Below are positions 35,444 through 44,323 of a DNA stretch of 64,000 nt, piece after piece. Position 1 is the first letter of the stretch. Each line of letters begins with the position of its first letter. Made by a program: the position numbers and the translations under genes. The stretch is from assembly GCF_002259705.1 (NCBI RefSeq), contig NZ_MWWT01000008.1, positions 62,001-126,000 of the forward strand, in the 5' to 3' direction. The notes under the pieces are model-generated. The model did not search any database. It was not told where the DNA came from and was given only the letters and a program-made list of their open reading frames with translations. The DNA is from Alloscardovia macacae (GTDB taxonomy: Bacteria > Actinomycetota > Actinomycetes > Actinomycetales > Bifidobacteriaceae).

Positions 35444-36301
35444 TTACTGCGCATCCTCCGGCATATTCTCGAGCAAGTATCCGCTGAGCTCGTCGAAGAT
35501 GAGCCCATTACATGCCACCACATCATTCGTCTTATACCAGCTAATAGGTGTCTTATCCCACTGGCACAGACGTCCCTGCGCTTCCCAGACCACGACGGTA
35601 GCAGCAGAAACTGCTGGAACGTCCCACGAATGCAAGGATGGCTCGAAGTACGCATCATATGTACCGTCTGCCACTTTACACAGGTCCAGCGAGGCTGGCC
35701 CCACGCGCTTGATGTCTGACGGCAGGCCGGCGAGCGCGGATACGGTATTCAGTGCGCGCATGGACTCGCGGGAGAAGTACGACATGCCGAAGCTGATGAC
35801 CGAGCCCTTCAGGCGCGGCGTGGTGGTAGGCATAATGGCTTCACGCTTCTCTCCGATGACCGAACGGCGGATGCGGATGGCTCCGTGTCCTGCGGCTGCC
35901 ACATATGTCACGTTCAGCGCCGGCGCGTGTACTACGCCGATGACCGGCGTCGCCGAGCCGTCCTCGCCTATGGAGAAAACGGAGACCGTAATGGTCCATT
36001 CCGGCATATTCCGCATGTAGTTTATCGATCCGTCGATGTGTCCTATGCACCAGTAGTACGCGCCCGGCGTGCGCTCGGACCCCACTTCTTCCCAGAATCC
36101 GTCCAGCGGGTTTACCTCGAGAATCTTTTCGCGAAGATACCGCACCACCGTTTCGTCGATGTCCGACGAGTACTTCGTCTTCTGTTCATCCGCCGGCGAG
36201 GCTGTGCGCAGGACGTGAGGAGTGAGCTGGTCCTGAGCCGCGTGACGCCCCGCGTCCTGCGTAATCTTCGCTACCTGCATGGCGAGCTGCTGCAAGTCCA
36301 T
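35444..36301 (-). CDS. Inositol-monophosphatase-like protein inside the pup locus, metal site altered
   Basis: 285 residues, IMPase fold. The Glu-Glu motif is present ([10 protein letters not shown]) and so is the C-terminal [19 protein letters not shown]. The central motif, normally D-P-x-D-G-T, reads GHIDGS: the first metal-binding Asp is Gly (GGA in the DNA) and the Thr is Ser. Catalysis may therefore be weak, altered or lost. AAGGAGG precedes the ATG. The gene starts 10 bp after dop and ends two bases before pup, so it is co-transcribed with the pupylation genes. A link to pupylation is inference from position only. Confidence 0.88.
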   Translation of the reverse strand: MDLQQLAMQVAKITQDAGRHAAQDQLTPHVLRTASPADEQKTKYSSDIDETVVRYLREKILEVNPLDGFWEEVGSERTPGAYYWCIGHIDGSINYMRNMPEWTITVSVFSIGEDGSATPVIGVVHAPALNVTYVAAAGHGAIRIRRSVIGEKREAIMPTTTPRLKGSVISFGMSYFSRESMRALNTVSALAGLPSDIKRVGPASLDLCKVADGTYDAYFEPSLHSWDVPAVSAATVVVWEAQGRLCQWDKTPISWYKTNDVVACNGLIFDELSGYLLENMPEDAQ

Positions 36302-36311
36302 ATATCCTCCT

Positions 36312-37805
36312 TTATGATCGATTCGTAGAGTCTATTTTATGCTGAGCCGTGAACGTGTACGGGTCGTCCATGTGGAGCACGCCGTCCGCGAGTGTGACCG
36401 TATCCCACGACACCGCGATGACCTCCTCTGGACGCTCGGCGAGTACACGTCCGCGCGTATACGCTCGCGTGTCCTCGGGAGGATTTTTCGTCGCAGTGTC
36501 AATCTCCCCCTGACTGATCAGCCTCTGCGAGCGAGAGGAGACCTTCTCCCACAGAGAGCTCTGAGCGAGACTTCCCCACGAGATATCCATGGCTTTCAGG
36601 AGTGGGCTCGACCACGTCGTGGTTTTACGCCGACGCATGGATTCGAGAATCTGCCATTTGAGCAGCCATTCGAGGCGGCCGGCTTCTTCTGTCATATTCA
36701 GGCGCTCATCCGCACTTGCCTTCGAGACCTTCAGCAGGTCTTTCAGCACCTGCGTCCACAGTGCCACGACCTCCTTTGTGTCGTCGTCGGGCCATAGAGG
36801 CTCTCCTCGGGAGTCTGTGTCGTAGGTGGCGGCCGCCACTGCATAGACCCACGAGCGAAGGCGGAGCTGAAATTGGACTGCGGAAAGCTCCTCACCCTGC
36901 AGCGTACGGTACGTCTGCGTCACGCTCAGGTCATGCGAGATGTCGTGGAGCGCGGAAACCGGGTCGGCGAGCGCGATGCTCTCGAGGAAAGCAGCCGGAT
37001 TCGCGTCGTGCTCGAGCGCCCAGAACAGCAGACTCGTAGTCCCCACCTTCAGCAGCTCGGGCACGTCCATGCGGTTCGCGTCGCCCACGATGACGTGGAA
37101 TCGGCGGTACGCGCCAGACGCATGCGGCTCGTCGCGCGTGTTCACGATGGGCCGGTCGAACGTGGTCTGCAGACCCACCTTCTGCGTAAAATAATCCGCG
37201 CGCTGGCTGATCTGAAAGCCCGGCTCTTCACTCGCCTGGCCGAGCCCCACGCGACCCGAACCGGTGAAAATCTGCCGTGTGGCCGCATGCACAGTAAACA
37301 GCGTGGCGAGCTGCTCGAAGGGGACAGAACGCTCGACGAGGTAATTCTCATGGCTCCCCCAGCTCGCGCCCTTGCCATCCACATTACTGCGGTACAGGGT
37401 AATCTGCTGACCTGATGTCTTCAGAGCGCGGCGCATAATCTCATCTCCTGAGCGATTATATGTAACAGCGTCTCGAGGAGTGAGCACTTCCGGTGAGGAA
37501 TACTCGGGATGCGCGTGGTCCACATACACGCGTGCACCGTTTATCTGCGGGGCATTCGTGGCACGCAGCGCCGGCGAATCCGTGAGCAGATCCGAGCGCA
37601 CATGTGCACGCGGCATGGCATATCCGCGCGCATCCTGCACCGGATTCTCGCTGCCATAATCCCAGCGCACATGCTGAGTGCGAGGATTCAGCTGCGCGAC
37701 GGCCTGAATGACGTCGAAGCTCAGCTGCGCGTGATTCTCATACTCGCCTCCCCGCGCGCTAATGCCATACTCGGTCTCGGTGCCCATCACGCGGCGAACG
37801 CTCAT
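36312..37805 (-). CDS. dop: Depupylase/deamidase Dop
   Basis: 497 residues. RVMGTETEYGIS, VYVDHAHPEYSSPE (catalytic Asp), YRSNVDGKGASWGSHENYL, GSGRVGLGQASEEPGFQISQRADYF and IVNTRDEPHA - YRRFHVIVGDANR are Dop-type motifs. Since Pup here ends in Glu, Dop is needed mainly for depupylation rather than Pup activation. The start overlaps the mpa stop codon by 4 bp (ATGA), the conserved mpa-dop arrangement. Confidence 0.95.
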   Translation of the reverse strand: MSVRRVMGTETEYGISARGGEYENHAQLSFDVIQAVAQLNPRTQHVRWDYGSENPVQDARGYAMPRAHVRSDLLTDSPALRATNAPQINGARVYVDHAHPEYSSPEVLTPRDAVTYNRSGDEIMRRALKTSGQQITLYRSNVDGKGASWGSHENYLVERSVPFEQLATLFTVHAATRQIFTGSGRVGLGQASEEPGFQISQRADYFTQKVGLQTTFDRPIVNTRDEPHASGAYRRFHVIVGDANRMDVPELLKVGTTSLLFWALEHDANPAAFLESIALADPVSALHDISHDLSVTQTYRTLQGEELSAVQFQLRLRSWVYAVAAATYDTDSRGEPLWPDDDTKEVVALWTQVLKDLLKVSKASADERLNMTEEAGRLEWLLKWQILESMRRRKTTTWSSPLLKAMDISWGSLAQSSLWEKVSSRSQRLISQGEIDTATKNPPEDTRAYTRGRVLAERPEEVIAVSWDTVTLADGVLHMDDPYTFTAQHKIDSTNRS

Positions 37806-39391
37806 GCGCGCATCTCCTCTCTCTCGTCATGCATGCGGACGGAGCGCACACGCCGGCCGTTCAGCTCGAGCAGCAGATTCCAGCCGCCGAGCGTGGTATG
37901 CGCGCACGTGGAGAGCATCTCGTCATACTCGTCCTCTACAGCCTGACGGATGTGCCCTGGTGTAAGTAGGACACGCGGCGACGCACCTGTCTCGCCTGCC
38001 GCGTGTACGGGCTCGTCCGCCTCTAGGCTCTGCTTCACCGCGGTCATCTTCGCGCGGTCCACGATATTCTTCAGATGCGCGCCCGAGATGAGCTCACTCA
38101 TGCGGACGGTAAGTGGTGCTTCTGTCTCGCACGTGAGCTCTGCTATGGTCTTCGTCTCGTCATAAATACTATGTACTCCGGTATCCAGAATGCTGTCCAC
38201 GTCATCCTGTTCCACCATGCGCGCATCGATGTACTGCGCGAGGATGGCGCGGGCTGCTCTTTCGTCTGGAGCGCCGATGGGTATCTTTATGTCGAGACGC
38301 CCTGGACGCAGCACCGCTGGGTCGAGCATGTCGAGGCGGTTCGACGCACCGATGATAATGACGTTCTTTAAGTCTTCGAGGCCGTCGAGCTCGGAGAGGA
38401 ACTGCGGCACGACCGTGGTCTCCACATCTGAAGAAACACCCGTGCCGCGCGTGCGTAGAAGCGAATCCATCTCATCGATGAAGATGACCACTGGCTTGCC
38501 TTCTGCCGCTATCTCGCGAGCTCGCTCGAAGACCATGCGAATCATATGCTCCGCTTCGCCCACGAATTTACTGAGCACTTCTGGGCCTTTGACGGACAGG
38601 AATGCGCCCTGCTGGTCTGCAGCGAGTTCGTGAGCGACGGCCTTCGCCAGCAGCGTCTTACCATTCCCTGGAGGACCGTACAGCAGAATCCCCTTCGCAG
38701 CTTCGAGGCCATAGAAGGAGTAGAGCTCACGGTGCGTAAACGGTAGCTGAACCGCGTCACGAATCTGACGAATCTGCTCGTCGAGACCGCCAATGTCCGC
38801 GAAACTCGTGTCTGGATACTCTTCGAGTAGCAGCTCCTGGGCTTTGCTGGACTCCATAACCTGAATGGCATACTCACCGCTGTCATCCACGAGGACCGTA
38901 TCATCCGGGTCGATGTGCGTATGGAGGGTATTATGTGCGCGACGGATAACACTACGGTTACCAGCGGCGTCGCGCACGAGAAGGCGAGAACCCTCGAGGA
39001 CCTGAATCACTATGGATACGCGCCCTAGGGAAGGGAAGTCTTCTGTTCTTACTACACGCATATTCTCATCTAGGAGGACATGCTGACCTGCACGCAGCTG
39101 CATGGGCTGGACTTCTGGGGATGCTGCCACGACGAGGTGGCGGTGGTTCGCTATGACTTCGAGAGTGGTAATGCGCAGGCCCTGCACTGTGCTGTCCGAG
39201 TAGATGCGCACGAACGTGGCTGTGGTCAGTGGCGGATTACTCAGTGCATGCATAGCACTGCGTGCTTCCTGGAGCTGATCCGTGGCTTTGCGCAGAGCAG
39301 CGGCCAGCGAGTGGTTTCTGTGGCGCAACTGGTCGATCTGGGCAGTGAGATCCTGTGCGTTCTGGCTAGGCTGTGCGTTCTCTGGTGGCAT
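37802..39391 (-). CDS. mpa: Mpa/ARC AAA+ ATPase
   Basis: 529 residues. An N-terminal coiled coil (about 12-50, LTAQIDQLRHRNHSLAAALRK) is the Pup-binding region, followed by OB domains (about 60-190). The AAA+ domain has Walker A GPPGNGKT, Walker B VIFIDEMDSLL and GASNRLDMLDPAVLRPGR. The C-terminus ends DEREEMRA and lacks the Gln-Tyr-Leu tail by which mycobacterial Mpa docks on the 20S proteasome, consistent with no prcBA genes here. AAGGAGG stands four bases before the ATG. It heads the pup-locus operon. Confidence 0.95.
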   Translation of the reverse strand: MPPENAQPSQNAQDLTAQIDQLRHRNHSLAAALRKATDQLQEARSAMHALSNPPLTTATFVRIYSDSTVQGLRITTLEVIANHRHLVVAASPEVQPMQLRAGQHVLLDENMRVVRTEDFPSLGRVSIVIQVLEGSRLLVRDAAGNRSVIRRAHNTLHTHIDPDDTVLVDDSGEYAIQVMESSKAQELLLEEYPDTSFADIGGLDEQIRQIRDAVQLPFTHRELYSFYGLEAAKGILLYGPPGNGKTLLAKAVAHELAADQQGAFLSVKGPEVLSKFVGEAEHMIRMVFERAREIAAEGKPVVIFIDEMDSLLRTRGTGVSSDVETTVVPQFLSELDGLEDLKNVIIIGASNRLDMLDPAVLRPGRLDIKIPIGAPDERAARAILAQYIDARMVEQDDVDSILDTGVHSIYDETKTIAELTCETEAPLTVRMSELISGAHLKNIVDRAKMTAVKQSLEADEPVHAAGETGASPRVLLTPGHIRQAVEDEYDEMLSTCAHTTLGGWNLLLELNGRRVRSVRMHDEREEMRA

Positions 39392-39631
39392 GTTTCCTCC
39401 TTGAGCTAGTACTAGGCTACAGGACAGTGAGGGCACACGCTATGGATGATATAAATGAGTCCCCAGATTTGAGCATTGTAAAGAGGCTTAGGGGACTACT
39501 GTTATATATAAGCATAGTCCATGTGAATGACATCGATGATATATAGATATCATCATAGGGAAGTTTCCCCTGCGCGAACATCTCGTGATAAAATATAAGA
39601 GAATATTCCAGAGCTGGAAAGGTGTCCTATT
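39392..39631. other. Intergenic region with palindromes between mpa and a small membrane gene
   Basis: GATGATAT and ATATCATC (39535-39554) form a perfect 8-bp inverted repeat with a four-base loop. AGTCCCC and GGGGACT near 39459-39497 form a second, more distant pair. A likely mpa -10 (TAGCCT on the minus strand) lies just upstream of its ribosome site. TATAAG (about 39593) may be the -10 for the plus-strand gene. No gene is seen in this stretch. Confidence 0.4.
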
Positions 39632-39862
39632 ATGAATACACCACTATCACATGAGTTTTTTGTCATACTGCGCTGGACTGTCTGTCTTTTTATTCTTTTC
39701 CTCGGCATGATTCACACTTTTCTGTATTATCTCGAGTTTCTCACACACCCAGCCTGGAGTGCTGCACATTATGTGGTTCTCTTCACCATGATTCCTTACA
39801 TCGCTATCAGTGGAGTCGCTTTTGCTGTGCTGTACTTTCTCTGCCCCTCGGAACAACGATGA
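39632..39862 (+). CDS. Small two-helix membrane protein
   Basis: 76 residues with two hydrophobic segments (about 10-32 and 46-70; LRWTVCLFILFLGMIHTFLYYL and YVVLFTMIPYIAISGVAFAVLYFL). GAAAGG lies nine bases before the ATG. No family was recognised. It is followed after about 10 bp by what looks like the remains of a second gene (39873-40143). Base composition is AT-richer than that of the neighbouring housekeeping genes. Confidence 0.6.
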   Translation: MNTPLSHEFFVILRWTVCLFILFLGMIHTFLYYLEFLTHPAWSAAHYVVLFTMIPYIAISGVAFAVLYFLCPSEQR

Positions 39863-39872
39863 AAAGATACCC

Positions 39873-40143
39873 ATGAAATAGCATTCTCACTCTGGCAGCT
39901 ATAGGAACGCTGTATCTTCATCCTTCTCTGGAGTGGTCAGAATCGTCGCCGACGCTATTCAGCTCTTGGCAGGAAGCATGCCATATCTTTATCTAATGCT
40001 GCGCATATACACTCTACGGAAGGAAAAGACCAGACTCCATAACCATTACAGAATCCCACCGTGATGGTGTAACGCGATATTTCGCTGAGTATTACGCTCT
40101 CACAGACGATAGATGGGAGTTCCTTTTCACCTATTATTCGTAA
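39873..40143 (+). pseudogene. Probable decayed gene downstream of the small membrane protein
   Basis: From 39877 the frame reads like protein (ILTLAAIGTLYLHPSLEW, later ESHRDGVTRYFAEYYALTDD, WEFLFTYYS) but is broken. The only nearby ATG (39873) is in another frame that stops after two codons, and an in-frame TAA stands at 39994-39996. The reading ends at TAA 40141-40143. A frameshift near 39878 plus a nonsense mutation would explain it. No family was recognised; it could also be non-coding. Confidence 0.4.
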
Positions 40144-40245
40144 TACGAATGTCTGCTCATCGTGTTCTAACTTGACGTATACGCTACCTTCGGATATAAT
40201 CGTAAATACGACAAGCCTGACATAGTATCAGGATTGCGGTTCGGC

Positions 40246-40278
40246 GAAGGGCTACTACGGTAGCCCTTCAGCATTTTT
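40246..40278. terminator. Bidirectional terminator before the DUF3800 gene end
   Basis: GAAGGGCTAC and GTAGCCCTTC form a perfect 10-bp stem with a TACG loop, followed on the plus strand by AGCATTTTT. It lies between the decayed plus-strand gene and the end of the minus-strand DUF3800 gene. Confidence 0.85.
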
Positions 40279-41044
40279 AAAATATTTCGTTTGTAATTTT
40301 CTGTTTTTCCGCAAATACCACTCCGGAATTACGTATATTCGACTTAATAATATTTGCCGTTGCGAGAACAGCTTTATCCCCTTGCGATTTGTCATTCCCT
40401 TTCGCTTCTGCCGAAGCTGCACGAGCAGAAATGAATAAGGCCATATCCACCATTTGTAGCCCTACAAACTCTCGGGAATCTTCCCAGTGAAATGGGAAAA
40501 GTATATTCGCAAGCGCTCGCTTTTCATACTCTTCATGACTCGCATTCTCTTGGATATACCGAATTCGACCTTCTTGAGCTGCAGCATCCTCTACTTTATC
40601 CGCAATGATAAGAATATCTTCTTGTAGCGATTCACCTATGAAGTTAATCCTATCTAAGCAGTGCTGTAGTGCAAGCCCATGCGCTTCGCGGACTTTCCAC
40701 TGATATTCCTCATTACCTTGCTCTATGCGAATACCACGAAAGGTTAAGATTCCACCAGAGTCAGCAAGAATACGCATAGCTGCCTTATAGATACCGTGCG
40801 TTTGCTTATGCAAACCATACATGCATTCCCAATCATCTTTATAATGGAACATGCAGTGTCCATGAAACTCAGCATCCTGTGGAATACCGAATTTCCTATG
40901 TACATTTTCTCTCAATACACTCAATTCGCGATTAATATACTCATCTTGCTGCTCATCCACGAGTAAGCTACCGACATAGTAAATTCCTCTTGCACCTCGC
41001 ACGGAAGGAAGAGTATACGATTCATCTATATATGCCTTCAACAT
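40277..41044 (-). CDS. DUF3800 family protein
   Basis: 255 residues. YIDES at the N-terminus, DAEFHGH, ILIIADKVED and the C-terminal LQMVDMALF supply the acidic residues conserved in DUF3800, a family with a predicted RNase-H-like fold often found on phages and mobile elements. The codon use is AT-richer than in serB next door, suggesting recent acquisition. TAGTAT lies exactly six bases before the ATG, so the mRNA is probably leaderless; it diverges from serB by 80 bp. Function is unknown. Confidence 0.82.
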   Translation of the reverse strand: MLKAYIDESYTLPSVRGARGIYYVGSLLVDEQQDEYINRELSVLRENVHRKFGIPQDAEFHGHCMFHYKDDWECMYGLHKQTHGIYKAAMRILADSGGILTFRGIRIEQGNEEYQWKVREAHGLALQHCLDRINFIGESLQEDILIIADKVEDAAAQEGRIRYIQENASHEEYEKRALANILFPFHWEDSREFVGLQMVDMALFISARAASAEAKGNDKSQGDKAVLATANIIKSNIRNSGVVFAEKQKITNEIF

Positions 41045-41124
41045 AACTTCATACTACCCGTTTCTCCAGCAGAACACGTCGCCTCTACCCACCTCTCTCC
41101 CCGCCTTCCACTATCATCTCTACT

Positions 41125-41787
41125 ATGACTCAGCGCTTACTCGTTATGGACATAGACTCCACTCTCATCGACGAAGAGGTTATCGACGAACTCGGTGACG
41201 CCTGCGGTTTCGGACAGCAGATTTCTGAGATTACTGCTCGAGCTATGAATGGGGAGATAGATTTCACGCGGGCACTTCAGGAGCGCGTTCGTCTACTTAA
41301 GGGTCTGAGCACCGATATCTTCGACGAGGTCTACGCTCGTCTTCATGTCACGAATGGCGCACGCACACTCATCGACACTGCGCACGCACGGGACTGGACG
41401 GTGGGCGTAGTCTCGGGAGGATTCCACGAGGTGGCCGATAAGCTCGTGGCCGAGCTCGGCATCGACTACTGCTACGCGCACACCCTCGGCACTTCGACCA
41501 GAGAGGACGGTCAGAGTGTGCTTGATGGTACTGTCACGTCAGACATCGTCACCAAGGAGACGAAGCTCGCACAGCTGCGCGCGTGGGCTGAAAAAGATGG
41601 TCTTACCCTGGATCAGACCATAGCCATCGGCGATGGCGCGAACGACATTCCTATGATTCAGGCGGCTGGAGTGGGCATAGCTTTCTGCGCAAAGCCTGTG
41701 ACGAGAGCTGCAGCGCCGTACCAGATTAACGAGCGAAATCTCGCGCTCGCTCTGGACATCATCGACCGTCACGACTCACGACGCTGA
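41125..41787 (+). CDS. serB: Phosphoserine phosphatase
   Basis: 220 residues, HAD superfamily: nucleophile motif DIDSTL, motif II VVSGGF, motif III Lys in KETKLAQL, and motif IV GDGANDIPMI. It lacks the N-terminal ACT domain of larger SerB proteins. It makes serine from phosphoserine, the last step of the pathway. TATCAT lies seven bases before the ATG with no Shine-Dalgarno, so the mRNA is likely leaderless. It converges on rsmB with 15 bp between stop codons. Confidence 0.93.
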   Translation: MTQRLLVMDIDSTLIDEEVIDELGDACGFGQQISEITARAMNGEIDFTRALQERVRLLKGLSTDIFDEVYARLHVTNGARTLIDTAHARDWTVGVVSGGFHEVADKLVAELGIDYCYAHTLGTSTREDGQSVLDGTVTSDIVTKETKLAQLRAWAEKDGLTLDQTIAIGDGANDIPMIQAAGVGIAFCAKPVTRAAAPYQINERNLALALDIIDRHDSRR

Positions 41788-41802
41788 GCATTCCTCTCCT
41801 CC

Positions 41803-43359
41803 TTATATCTTCCGTATCAGTGCTATGAACATCTGATCCGTATCGTGAATGTTCTCGAAGAGCTGCATATCCCGCGGACTTGCGCTATCCACAGAGGCAG
41901 GAAGCGGTATCGATGAATTGAGCTCTTCGAGAACACTCGGCACGTCCAGCCGGCTCGCATCCGAACGAGCCGAAAGCACAGCAGACACGATGTCGCGCGT
42001 CTCCGCCAGCACAGGCGAGCAGGTCACGTATGCTACCACGCCGCCCGAACGCGTCGCATCCAGAGCGCTATTCAGCAGCTCTTTCTGCAGAGAAGCCAGC
42101 TCCTGCACGCTCTCAGCAGTCTTCCTCCAGCGCGCTTCCGGACGACGGCGTAGCGCTCCGAGCCCCGAGCACGGAGCGTCCACGAGCACGCGGTCGAACG
42201 CACCCGGGAAAGTAGCGCCGAACTCGCGCCCATCGCGCCCTGATATCTCGCCGAGCGTGCCCGCATCGATAGCTTTCAGATTCTCACGCACGAGCTCGCG
42301 GCGGTGCTCATGCGGCTCATTAGCGCTCAGCGTGGCTCCCACTTCCTGTGCGATAGACGCCAGAAGCGCAGTTTTTCCGCCCGGACCGGCGCACATGTCC
42401 AGCCAGCGCTCGCCCCTTTCCGCAGCGTCCTCTGTGCCCTCAGCGCCCTTCACGCCATCAGCGTCCTCCACCGGAGCCAGCGCGAGCGCGAGAGCCGCGA
42501 GCTGCGAGCCCTCATCTTCCACGCCCACGCGACCTTCCGTTACACTCGCGAGATTCTGCGGATTCACGCCCCGTACGCGCAGCGCATACGGCGAAAGCTC
42601 GCCGCGCTGCACACGACCGCCGAGCGCTTCCACCTCGTCATACACGGCGTCCATGTCCGCGAGGCTCGGGCGCACGCACAGCGTTACGGCTGGCGCTTCA
42701 TTATCCGCGGCGAGCATGGCTTCGAGACCCTCTAGACCCTCTAGCTCCTCGTTCACGCCGGATTCCTTCACACTCGGTTCAGGCGCATATCCACCCGCAT
42801 TCCACGCCGCCGCCAGCTCGCGTACTATCCACGCTGGATGTGAGTACTGGACGGCGAGACGTTCGGCCTCATCCTCATACGACGACTCCTGCGAGAGCGT
42901 CTCGCGCCACTGATCGAGAGTGCGCGCGACTATCTTTCTCATCACCGCATTCACGAATCCCGTCGTCTGCTGTCCAGCCCGCTTTTTCGCGAGTTTCACG
43001 GATTCGTTCACCACGGCATATTCCGCGCCGTTCATGAAGAGCCACTGGTACGCGCCCAGGCGTAGCACGTTCACGAGGCGCTTGTTAATGGAGTTCAGCG
43101 AGCGACCGTGCGCAGAGACGATAACGGCGTCAAGCAGTCCGCGCCAGCGCAGCGTGCCGTAGACCGCGTCCGTAACGAAGCGCTTGTCATCCGTGCTGAG
43201 TTCTGATCCGCCCAGCACGTGTGGCAGCAGCAGATTCGCGTAGCTGTCCTGTTCCTGCACTTTCGTAAGCACAGAGTAGGCCACAGACCGCGCGTTCGGC
43301 GCCTGCTGCGGCATACGGCCCTGCCGCACGCGCTTGGCGAGAGTTTTCGCTTTACTCAC
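41803..43359 (-). CDS. rsmB: 16S rRNA m5C967 methyltransferase RsmB (Fmu/Sun)
   Basis: 518 residues. An N-terminal NusB-like RNA-binding domain (about 20-160) is followed by an SAM-dependent methyltransferase with [37 protein letters not shown] (catalytic Cys in PCSG) and [13 protein letters not shown]. Two acidic insertions (about 210-225 and 305-320, Glu/Gly-rich) lengthen it beyond the usual 450 or so residues. It overlaps fmt by 8 bp, the conserved fmt-rsmB pair. Confidence 0.95.
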   Translation of the reverse strand: MSKAKTLAKRVRQGRMPQQAPNARSVAYSVLTKVQEQDSYANLLLPHVLGGSELSTDDKRFVTDAVYGTLRWRGLLDAVIVSAHGRSLNSINKRLVNVLRLGAYQWLFMNGAEYAVVNESVKLAKKRAGQQTTGFVNAVMRKIVARTLDQWRETLSQESSYEDEAERLAVQYSHPAWIVRELAAAWNAGGYAPEPSVKESGVNEELEGLEGLEAMLAADNEAPAVTLCVRPSLADMDAVYDEVEALGGRVQRGELSPYALRVRGVNPQNLASVTEGRVGVEDEGSQLAALALALAPVEDADGVKGAEGTEDAAERGERWLDMCAGPGGKTALLASIAQEVGATLSANEPHEHRRELVRENLKAIDAGTLGEISGRDGREFGATFPGAFDRVLVDAPCSGLGALRRRPEARWRKTAESVQELASLQKELLNSALDATRSGGVVAYVTCSPVLAETRDIVSAVLSARSDASRLDVPSVLEELNSSIPLPASVDSASPRDMQLFENIHDTDQMFIALIRKI

Positions 43360-44296
43360 AGTATGCTCCGTCCTCGAGGCGAGCGCCGCGCGCCCAGTCC
43401 GCTGCCCGCATCTGCTTCTTTCCTTGTGCCTTCACGTCGAGCAGTTCGAGCGGCTGCGTGCTCGTGCCCACCCACACGTGCTTTTTCGTGACGAGAAGCT
43501 TTCCTGGGGTCAATTCTTCCTCTACCTCACTGATCTGAGCGCGCAGCACATGCAGCTGCACATCATCCTCACCGTTATGAAGCACGGTCCACGCGCCTGG
43601 TTCTGGAGTACAGGCACGAATCTGACGGTCTGCTGCGAAGGCAGGTACGTCGAAACGAATGCGCGCATCATCCGGATGGATCTTCGCCGCGTGCTCGTAC
43701 GAACCCTCGTCCTGTGGCTGAGGAGTGACCTCGCCACTGATGAGTCCCTGTAAAGCTGAGCACAGCAGGAGCGCACCATCCTCCGAAAGGCGCTGCAGCA
43801 GCTCGCCTGAGGTTTCGTGTGCGCCTATGCTCACCGTCAGCTGAGCGAGAATTGGGCCATCATCCATGCCCGGACCGATGCGGAACACGGACGCACCCGT
43901 CACCTCGTCCCCAGCCCAGATGGCGCGCTGCACAGGAGCGGCGCCACGCCACAGCGGAAGCAGCGAGAAGTGGAGGTTATACCAGCCGAGCGGAATCGCG
44001 TCGAGAGCCTCCTGCTTGAGCAGATTCCCATACGCGACCACAGCAGCCATCTCCGGCTGAAGCTCACGCACAGCCTCGAAAAACTCCGGCGAGGTCGGCT
44101 TCGCTTCGATGACCGGCAGGCCCAGCTCGAGCGCGGCCTGCTTTACCGGACTCGGCATGAGCTTGCGTCCACGACCCTGCGGCGCATCCGGACGCGTCAG
44201 CACGCCCACGACCTCGAGGTCTCCTCCAGCACTGACGAGCGCTTTCAGGGGCGCTACGGCCACATCAGGAGTTCCAGCGAAAAGTATACGTGTCAT
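43352..44296 (-). CDS. fmt: Methionyl-tRNA formyltransferase
   Basis: 314 residues: [15 protein letters not shown] at the N-terminus, the formyltetrahydrofolate-site [20 protein letters not shown], and the C-terminal tRNA-binding domain with PGAWT and PGKLL. It formylates initiator Met-tRNA. It starts 27 bp after priA and overlaps rsmB. Confidence 0.96.
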   Translation of the reverse strand: MTRILFAGTPDVAVAPLKALVSAGGDLEVVGVLTRPDAPQGRGRKLMPSPVKQAALELGLPVIEAKPTSPEFFEAVRELQPEMAAVVAYGNLLKQEALDAIPLGWYNLHFSLLPLWRGAAPVQRAIWAGDEVTGASVFRIGPGMDDGPILAQLTVSIGAHETSGELLQRLSEDGALLLCSALQGLISGEVTPQPQDEGSYEHAAKIHPDDARIRFDVPAFAADRQIRACTPEPGAWTVLHNGEDDVQLHVLRAQISEVEEELTPGKLLVTKKHVWVGTSTQPLELLDVKAQGKKQMRAADWARGARLEDGAYCE

Positions 44297-44323
44297 ACAG
44301 TCCTCATTTCTCTAGGTCTTCGA

